From contig CAJNOJ010000094.1 of the NCBI GenBank assembly GCA_905250025.1, positions 130,193 through 194,192 on the forward strand: a DNA stretch of 64,000 nt, in the 5' to 3' direction. Below, in pieces: positions 56,777 to 64,000 of the stretch; position 1 is the stretch's first letter, and each line of letters starts with the position of its first letter. The notes beneath the pieces are model-generated. The model worked only from the letters and a program-made list of their open reading frames with translations, had not been told where the DNA came from and ran no database searches. The translations under genes were made by a program, and so were the position numbers. This DNA is from Adineta ricciae (Eukaryota; Rotifera; Eurotatoria; Adinetida; Adinetidae).

Positions 56777-58579
56777 TTATTTATAAAAAACTGCTGATTC
56801 TCGATGTCGTTTGATATGAAAGTATCGCTCAATTCCGTTCATTTTCAAATATTCAATAATTTTACTTAATTCCGCCTCCGATGAGCGAAATGTCTGCACA
56901 TCGTCGTCATCAACAATACATATGAGTAACATATTCAAACGTTTGTAGTTCCTCAAGATCTTCATCAGCGTATTCACGTACCAATGAAACTTGCCTTCAA
57001 CATTATAAATCATCAATCGAAGATCTTTCACATTCGAGAAGTACGTTCGATTGGTTCGATTGATCTGTTCGATGATACTTTGTTCAATAATATCTAATCG
57101 TTCGATTCTGCCATTCAAAATCGGAACTAATTGACTATTGGTCGATGGAAGTCCAGTATAAGACAGACTGAGATGTTTAACATTGGGTAACACATAAACT
57201 AGCCATTGTTTTATATTCTCCATTGATCCGCCTTCTAGATCGACAATCGAAACGCTTCTTAAGATTTCGTCTTCGTTGATATTTGTCTGTTCCAACACTT
57301 CGGAATAACTATACAAGCCACTGGAAAGAAATCGTATGGCATTCAATCTTGGAAACTTGATTTTCATTTGTTTGATAAGTCCAAGATTGAATCTATTCGA
57401 TCGAGCTAATTGAATAAATTTAACTTTCGACCAAATTCCACACGAATTGAGAATTTTATTGTTATTCGATTTGACACGATCAAAATCCAGAAAACCGTGT
57501 AGTTCATCAAAATGGAATGGTAACGTATATAAATATTTGCCATGCATACCAATCGACCAATTTCGATCGAACCAAAATTGATCTTGAAATGTTGCCAAGA
57601 CATTCTCTGGCTCAAGAAATTGTTGCTGAATTTTCGAATAGAGATGGAATTGTTTCAATTCTGTCATTGACTCTAACAATTGATGTTGCAATTTTAGACC
57701 ATTGAATGGAAATTCATCAGTACTGTAGATTTGCAAATCAGTGAAATTCATCGATAGACAAGTCAATGTCGAAGAGAATAACTTAATATCACTAACTAAA
57801 TGAAGAAAATCCAGTTTATTGGTCGTATACTCTGTATGCATGGAATCTTTGGTGACAAATGTTAAATACAATCGCTGAAGTTTTGTTTGATCATTATTGA
57901 ACCATTGCTCGTGTTTCTGATGGATTACACATAACGCTGTTTTGATATTTAAGTGGATTAGATTCGGTGTGTAGCGTAAAACGATGAATATATCGCGAAA
58001 TTCGTTCAAATATAATGTTAAGGAGGTTAATGAAGGATTTCGGTGGAAGTTTGAGACAGTCTTTCGACTGAACAAGCTGATTAATGATGCGCATTCAAAG
58101 ATTTGTAATTTGTTTTGGTTTTGAAAGATATTCGCGAAGAGATAATGTTCGAAATTATCGCGAAGTATAGACGATCGAGATTTTAAGTATTTTTCACTTT
58201 GGATCTTGAATACTCGTAGGTTTTGGAACTGATTCGAGGAAAGTAATCGTTGTAAGGATTGATCAGATAAGCCAAATGGTGAAGAGATGATCACAGTTCG
58301 TAAGTTCGGTAAGATATCCAATGAGAAAGAGAGGTCGGTGGTCGGAATTGTCAAACTTCGAACTCGTGGACTGAAAATCGGCAAAATCTTTTCATAGAAG
58401 CCGTAATTGACGATTGCTATTTCATAGTTATTTAAATAACGCTCATGTTCGAATAAAAACCGTCGAAATTTTGATTTGAGACAGAGAAATGCATAGATAA
58501 TCTCATTTGTGGACAAATAATCCAAAATATTCAGAAGAATTTCACTTGGCAAGTTCTCAAACGAGACTTGCGCTGTCAT
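56777..58579 (-). CDS. F-box protein with a leucine-rich region
   Basis: A single uninterrupted frame; the ATG at 58579 gives 600 residues, and an in-frame ATG at 58606 would add nine. The F-box is VSFENLPSEILLNILDYLST. The remaining 560 residues are an irregular leucine-rich array (RSLTIPTTDL, VRKLHLKYN-type strands, LPNVKHLSLSYTGL). It should be an SCF substrate receptor. It shares layout with the F-box gene at 28949 but has no intron and is almost twice as long, so the two are distant family members. The substrate is unknown. Confidence 0.85.
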   Translation of the reverse strand: MTAQVSFENLPSEILLNILDYLSTNEIIYAFLCLKSKFRRFLFEHERYLNNYEIAIVNYGFYEKILPIFSPRVRSLTIPTTDLSFSLDILPNLRTVIISSPFGLSDQSLQRLLSSNQFQNLRVFKIQSEKYLKSRSSILRDNFEHYLFANIFQNQNKLQIFECASLISLFSRKTVSNFHRNPSLTSLTLYLNEFRDIFIVLRYTPNLIHLNIKTALCVIHQKHEQWFNNDQTKLQRLYLTFVTKDSMHTEYTTNKLDFLHLVSDIKLFSSTLTCLSMNFTDLQIYSTDEFPFNGLKLQHQLLESMTELKQFHLYSKIQQQFLEPENVLATFQDQFWFDRNWSIGMHGKYLYTLPFHFDELHGFLDFDRVKSNNNKILNSCGIWSKVKFIQLARSNRFNLGLIKQMKIKFPRLNAIRFLSSGLYSYSEVLEQTNINEDEILRSVSIVDLEGGSMENIKQWLVYVLPNVKHLSLSYTGLPSTNSQLVPILNGRIERLDIIEQSIIEQINRTNRTYFSNVKDLRLMIYNVEGKFHWYVNTLMKILRNYKRLNMLLICIVDDDDVQTFRSSEAELSKIIEYLKMNGIERYFHIKRHRESAVFYK

Positions 58580-58790
58580 ATCGAAGAAAACGAGCGTGTC
58601 AACCAACGTCAGATCTTACACAAAGTGTCTTTTTATTGACTTAATGATAAGCGTGTAATGTCTCTGACTTTCATCAAATGAGATCCCGAAGATACAATTA
58701 AGAACAAAAAAGTTTCATCAGATTTATTAAATTTACATTTGAATTGTTCGGCATACAATTAGAAAAGACAAAAAAAAATGTTAATGAACA

Positions 58791-60229
58791 TCACATAGAT
58801 AAGATTTCAATGTTGAAATTTTCTTTTTCATCGTCGCCAATCTCCTTCCAGTACCATTGTTTCTTTTTTGTCAAGACATTCTTCCAAAGGCCGTTGTAAA
58901 GAAGAATCGTATTCAGATAAAGACGCTCGTCATTGCTAATCGGTCGTTGTGTTGCGAGTTCGCTCGGGATTGTGACGATTTCTCGATTGTTTTCCGAATA
59001 AATCACACACGGTGTTTGATTATCGACTAAACCACTTCGTCGTTTTCCGATCAGAATGAATTGTCGAGCGACACTCGTCTTATAATTCATTTCTATGTCT
59101 TCCAACGACGCTGTTTCGAACAACTGAACGAATTGCAAACGTAAATTGAAAGATTTCGTTAAAAACAAATGTAAAACTGTTTGTAATCGAACAAAAGCTA
59201 ATTCTTTGCCTAAATTCTCTTCCATGCGCTTGCCCGATGGCAAATATTTGGCTAAATCACGAGTTCGGTCATGATAAATTGCGCTCCATTGAGAATTTGT
59301 TTGCGCATGTTCAGTCAGGATGCTGTAGGCGCGGTACATCGGAGAGTTTTCGTTGGAATAACATATGAGACAAGATGAAATTGGAATGCAGTTTTGTCGA
59401 ATGTCGTCGATGTTAATGTAGATTTGTTGATCGGATGGATTTTTCACGAAAGGATAAACGTAAGAATCAATTTGAAGAAAACCACCGGCTTCGTCGATGA
59501 TCGAAAGATCTAACTGAGAAAATTAACAAGAAAACATCGGTTTTGTATGGAAGAAAAGGATCTTACACGTTGTTCAAATAAGGCTCGTCGTTTGGCAATA
59601 CTTGTCGATGAAATACAAGTTGGATTCAGTTGTTTTTGCTCGGCTAATCTTGCTAGTACGACTTTCTCATCTAGAATCCATCGATCACGTGCAGCTTGTC
59701 GTACTCTATTCATTGCCTCTTGCCATTGAGCATTTTCTTCTGATGAATTCGAATGAAAGTGTTCCGTAAGATTAAGAATTGCTAAAACACCATCGAACAC
59801 CGATACACTTAGTAATTGATAATGAGACCAGTCAGAATCCGATACAAATGGAGAGATTTCGTCATAGTAAACGCGTTCGGTTGGCGTCATTTCGATGACA
59901 GGTAAATTATTAATATTAACAGAGAATTTTTTATACGATGAACGTTCAAAAATATTCAAAACATAGGAAAAGCGAATGTAAGGAATATAGAAACTTTCAT
60001 CAATTAGCCGGTAAATGATTGGCAATTGATAATCAGAGAAATTTACAATACCGTAATGTTTTTCTATTGATGGACAATCAATCGGCCGTTGCAGTTGGTG
60101 CGTTCGAGTCAATGAAGGTGTGGAATGGCACATTGGTAAATCAAAATTGAAATTTTCTTTGTCATAATCATTTATTAAATTGACAGGTTTACAATCATTA
60201 AAAAAATTAAAGTCATCTTCAAAATTCAT
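58791..60229 (-). CDS. Unknown protein, two exons
   Basis: Exons 59567-60229 and 58791-59513 join in phase 0 across a 53-nt intron (GTAAGA..TTCTCAG) into 461 residues. The start has a Phe/Asp/Asn-rich stretch (NFEDDFNFFNDCKPVN). The middle includes IDEAGGFLQIDSYVYPFV, and the end is mixed alpha/beta. No signal peptide, membrane segment or known domain is visible. Codon choice and intron form are like those of neighbouring genes, so it is likely real, possibly rotifer-specific. It is divergent from the next gene. Confidence 0.65.
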
Positions 60230-60539
60230 CGTACTAGTCGAGGTAATAGTCCAAGAAGAAATGAATTCAATAGTCGAGTCGGAATTCAGACGAAAGATTC
60301 CGATGATTCACGTTTCCTGTACGTTAATTCAGTCCAGTCCAGTACTGATTATTTTATATAACGATTGGTTTTGATGAATTTGAAAATTTCGTTAACGGTG
60401 GTTACTGGCGACATCTGTCGAGATATTTTCTCATCAACTGAAATGCGATTGGTATAGTAGTATAGTGTAGTGTAGACCGAAATGTTAACCGTCTGTATGA
60501 AATCTGTTACTCTCAGTGTTAGCTTTCGACAGAAAACGA
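60230..60539. other. Divergent promoter region
   Basis: Between the two unknown genes at 60229 (-) and 60540 (+). No motif that I can support. Confidence 0.4.
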
Positions 60540-62747
60540 ATGTCCCAAAAAGTTCAATGCGGCCGTTCAGTGATAAAAGATGGTGTACTGAAAACTGTAA
60601 ACCTTTCTGGAGGAGGGGGAGTTCGAGACTGTATCTTAAGTCATATTGATATGGGCTTCGATGAAATTCACGATAAACTTCGAGAACTGTATGAAATAGG
60701 TGAGATTCAAACGAAAAATACATCGCTTCTATCGGCTTTGCTTTTAGATCCAGCAGATCGTAATTCAAAATTGTATGATTATAAGAACCAAGAATTGGAT
60801 ACAAGTCGATATCGTACATTCTTCGATTATGTTCATCAAAATGGATTGAAGTTTCGGAATACTTTGTTGTATCTGTGCACACCAGCAGGTAAATTTGCTA
60901 TAAGGCTGGTTTGAAAGGTTTCTATCGAATTTATTGACTAGACGAACGAAGTCTCATCTATTTTTCATCGCCGGAAAAAAGTCGAACGTCTCAACAAGTC
61001 ACACGACGGTTAAATTCTTATTTCAACCAAAATAAACTCTTTTAAACGATCTTTTACTTCTTATAGTATTCCTCAAGTTGAAGCTGACTCTTCAACATCA
61101 CCAGAAGTCGTTCATATGGACACAATCACATCACCAGACCAGAAACCAACATCTGAGTACAAAAATTACCTTAAATCTTCCGCTAACTGAGCCTTTTTCT
61201 TGCAAATAGATCTTTACTGAATAATCATATCGTACAAAATCTTCGAATATCATCCACAACATCATTTTCAAATTACTCCTTCGATCATTCAATCAACCAG
61301 TTCGTGATTTACGTTCGCGATCTCATCCAACAATATCGCCATGAAAATATCCTCATTCAATTGTTTGAATATCTGTGTACTTTACAAGGCCTCTCATCGA
61401 TTACCTTAGATCGCTTAAAAGAACAGATCCAATCGATAGATGAACACAAAAAACTATTCTATCAGGATGCATTGGAAAAAATCGAGAAGTTATTGCGATC
61501 AATTCGGATTCTGGTTGAATTAAACCGAATGACAATATCGCACATTGATCAACATGCCACCATCATTGATTCATTCAATCAATTTCAACAAAACTTCAAT
61601 GTGAAATCTCGAAGCTGGTCCTCTCATTTCATATTTCCTTTTTTTCTCTCATTAGATTCTTTGTGACCGGTGGAACAATGCGAATCGTCACACATCTATT
61701 CCACCCGTCGTTTATACTGTACCTGATCCTGCGCCGGCAAGATCTGTTTCTTCAACACATCGTCCGACAACATCGACAAGATCTCATACAAATGATATAG
61801 TAGAATCAGGACACACATCTTCTTCAAGAACTCGTTCATCTGATCGGACATCATCGTCCACCAAGCATTCAACAGCTCCGACAACACGAAACCATTCACC
61901 GGATCGTGGATCATCGAGACACCATGCAAAAGATCGGACGCCGTCATCAACTAATCATTCAACGAGTTCTACCTCAAGAAATCATCGGACAGATCGACCC
62001 TCTTCTCGCCATCATCCCGAAAAACAATCGCGAGCATTGTCAACATCACCTAAACATCACCATCGCCATCATCACCACCATTATTCGTCTCGAACATCGG
62101 CTGAAGAAGAAGATCAAAATAAAAAATTCTCCTTATTTCGAAATGTAAGTGTGATCATCTGAATGAGTAGGCATGAATTCTATTTTCTTTAGCTGTACAA
62201 ATCCTTATATTACCTATCCAATGTTTTACGTGATCGGGGTTTCCAATCATTTGACGAATTGATCAAGCGAATAGTCAGTGAAGTAAGCACGTGCCAATCA
62301 ACACTCGTTCTATCCGATAGACAATCCCTCGATCAAGCAACAAGTACCATTATCGACATGGAAAAGCGTCTTTCCAATCGAATTCAGAGCGAGCGGCATC
62401 GTGCAGCGCCACATGAAATACCCCGAAATCTCGAAGAATCATTCGATCGAACATTAGATTGCATTAAACAAATATTAAACGATTTTGATTATTACAAATC
62501 AAAGGCCAATTCAGGAAAACGACCGAGATTAACACGATGGTCATCACCGGGTCAACCATCAACAAATACAGAAGAACATCTTGATATCAAACCAAGTATT
62601 CATTCCAAGGAACATCAATCCCGACGAAAGGAGAACGATGATTATGATGATCAAAGCTCTGAAGCATCACGTTCGTCGTTTGGAGATGAAGTTCTGATGG
62701 AAGTGGCCAAAACTGCGTATGAACGAAGATCGAACCGACATAAATAA
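60540..62747 (+). CDS. Unknown Ser/Arg/His-rich protein with helical segments, six exons
   Basis: Exons 60540-60888, 60942-61008, 61067-61156, 61210-61600, 61656-62144 and 62193-62747 join with matching phases into 646 residues. The N-terminal part (CGRSVIKDGVLKTVNLSGGG) precedes a folded segment of about 100 residues. A helical segment (LDRLKEQIQSIDEHKKLFYQ) lies in exon 4. Exon 5 is a long disordered Ser/Thr/Arg/His stretch with a poly-His run (HHHRHHHHHYS). The last exon starts LYKSLYYLSNVLRDRG and ends in an acidic, then basic tail. No catalytic motif is seen. The composition suggests a nuclear or scaffold role, but I cannot name a family. Donor GTTAAA of intron 2 is weak. Confidence 0.65.
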
Positions 62748-62849
62748 ACTCAGGAGGCCGTTCTGTTTCATTGTTTTGTGTTATTTTATTATTACTGTTT
62801 TTTTTTTCGTTTAAAGAAAAAAGTCAGATGAAAATTTGTGTTTCAGATC

Positions 62850-64000
62850 ATGATGAATTTTAATCGATTAGTAACAACAGCGCGTTTGTTTCGAACGATT
62901 CGGTAAAGTTCCTCAACGGAATTGTCTGAAATGCTTCTTCTTGCTTCTGCTCAGACCCAAGTCATTGATCTTTCGATCACGAAATCTGTCAACTGCTCCG
63001 ATCAATCAGTCATTGTATAATCTTTCCGAAGAAGAACAGCTGATTAAAGAAACAGGTTTTGAACGTTCTTCTCTTGCTTCTGATCGTCATGATTCGATTT
63101 CTTTTTCTCGTACAGTGGCTCGGTTCGGTAAGGAACATGTCGAACCTTACATCCGTGAAATGGAAGAAGCCGGTGCTTTTAAACCCGAACTGATGAAAGC
63201 AATCTTTGATCAAGGCGTATGTAATTGATCTGTTGTATATGTTATGATTTGTACATGTCTGAAATTAGTGGATGGGCATCGAAATACCTACTCAGTACGG
63301 AGGAGGTGGTTCGGATATTTTCGGGTGCATTCTAGCGATTGAGGAAGCATCGAAAATAGGTCAGCCATAGACAGAATTCAACAAAAAAAGATTTTCTTTG
63401 CATTTAGATAGTGCATTTGGAGGTAGATGACATTCGAAAAAAGTATCATTGATTTTAGTATTGCTTTTTCTATTGGCTAAGGATTCCTTGATGTGCAAAA
63501 TACTGTTGTAAATCCATTTTTCATTCAACTTGCTAACGATGAACAAAAAGCTACGTACCTACCTCGATTAGCGAAAGACTTGGTAATGACTTGTGAATGA
63601 TGATACTTGCTTTTCTGTTTCTAGTTAATGGCAGTTGATGTGCCAGTGGAGTATGGTGGATCAGGACAAACATTTTTCTCTTCAGTGCTGGTCATTGAAG
63701 AAATGTCAAAGATTGATCCAAGCGTAGGACTACTGCTAGATCTACAAAATACTCTATTCAATCGATTGTTTCTCAATTACGGAACGGAAGAACAAAAACA
63801 ACACTATTTACCACAATTGGCTAAGAATCTCGTGTTGTTCTTTTGATATTTAAACCTTGAGGGTGAGAATAGAAGTTATAATCGACTTATTTTTTTCTTT
63901 CAGGTCGCAAGCTTCTGTTTAACGGAGCCAACATCGGGTAGTGATGCATTTGCTTTGAAAACAACAGCAGAGAAACGAGGAGATTATTATGTGTTGAACG
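62850..64000 (+). CDS. Short/branched-chain acyl-CoA dehydrogenase, mitochondrial (ACADSB-like), partial at the right edge
   Basis: Exons 62850-62902, 62955-63055, 63116-63216, then 63269-63359 + 63408-63422 + 63482-63582 (cassette A) and 63625-63831 (cassette B), then 63904 to the window end. An Arg-rich presequence ([15 protein letters not shown]) fits mitochondrial import. The acyl-CoA dehydrogenase N-terminal domain follows ([18 protein letters not shown]), then the middle domain ([11 protein letters not shown]). The enzyme oxidises short or branched acyl-CoA in isoleucine breakdown. Cassettes A and B encode the same segment twice ([14 protein letters not shown].. and [14 protein letters not shown]..), each exactly 207 nt and phase 0, so they are probably alternatives. 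The catalytic Glu and the C-terminus lie outside the window. An in-frame 60-nt intron at 63056-63115 hides in an open frame. Confidence 0.88.

Noticed and set aside
60349..60882. Long minus-strand frame (177 codons)
   Set aside because: It lies antisense to the first exon of the six-exon gene at 60540-62747, whose splice phases all agree; the minus frame has no domain.
1..64000. CRISPR array, bacterial operon or viral genome
   Set aside because: No spaced direct repeats of that kind, no ribosome-binding-site pattern, and introns throughout; the DNA is eukaryotic nuclear sequence.

Overview
The window reads as nuclear DNA from a bdelloid rotifer. The evidence is animal genes (an LL5/PHLDB cortical scaffold, a homeobox gene, an arrestin-domain protein) packed tightly with introns of about 45-75 nt. 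They sit beside single-exon or atypical genes whose families are mainly bacterial, fungal or plant: a ChrR-type cupin, a DUF885 protein, an App1-type phosphatase, a microbial-type PARG domain and an NPH3-like protein. The composition is AT-rich, and many genes lie in local tandem families. The assignment to bdelloids is an inference; no marker gene proves it. Exon boundaries were worked out by hand from GT..AG sites and checked for reading-frame phase.

Layout. 1-3.3 kb: a partial secreted protein and a sigma-class GST cluster (two intact genes, two remnants), all minus strand. 4.5-6.5 kb: an unknown five-exon gene, convergent with an arrestin-domain gene (6.5-7.5 kb). 8.3-12.4 kb: a 12-exon LL5/PHLDB gene. 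13.3-21.8 kb: a tandem duplication of a divergent pair, an astacin protease (-) and a secreted PAN-PAN-CAP protein (+), with two copies of a 173-bp repeat. 22-24.8 kb: a protein kinase, two identical tRNA-Val(AAC) genes and a 2-Cys peroxiredoxin. 25.1-28.4 kb: a candidate ADP-ribosyl cyclase, a DUF885 gene broken by an in-frame stop, and a ChrR-like cupin. 28.9-34.4 kb: an F-box protein, a homeobox gene, an Arf-like GTPase, a small unknown gene and an App1-type phosphatase. 34.4-35.9 kb: gene-free, with four copies of a 15-mer. 35.9-37.6 kb: a BTB-NPH3 gene. 37.8-41.9 kb: secreted TIL-domain genes with a beta-lactamase-like pseudogene among them.

42.2-56.1 kb holds the most striking locus: two tandem giant genes on the minus strand. 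Each joins a RanBP2-type finger, a PARG-type catalytic domain (GGG..QEE motif) and about 15 PBZ-like fingers. The second also carries four RING-H2 fingers at its N-terminus, which would put PAR hydrolysis, PAR binding and ubiquitin ligation in one chain of about 2,226 residues. A MITE-like element sits in its first intron.

56.8-64 kb: an F-box gene, two unknown genes, and the 5' part of a mitochondrial short/branched-chain acyl-CoA dehydrogenase with two equal-length (207 nt) alternative versions of the same coding cassette.

Functionally the window leans to stress and NAD/ADP-ribose biology (GSTs, peroxiredoxin, candidate ADP-ribosyl cyclase, PARG-PBZ-RING genes) and to secreted proteases or their inhibitors. 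Both suit a desiccation-tolerant animal, but this grouping is an inference from content and not evidence of co-regulation.
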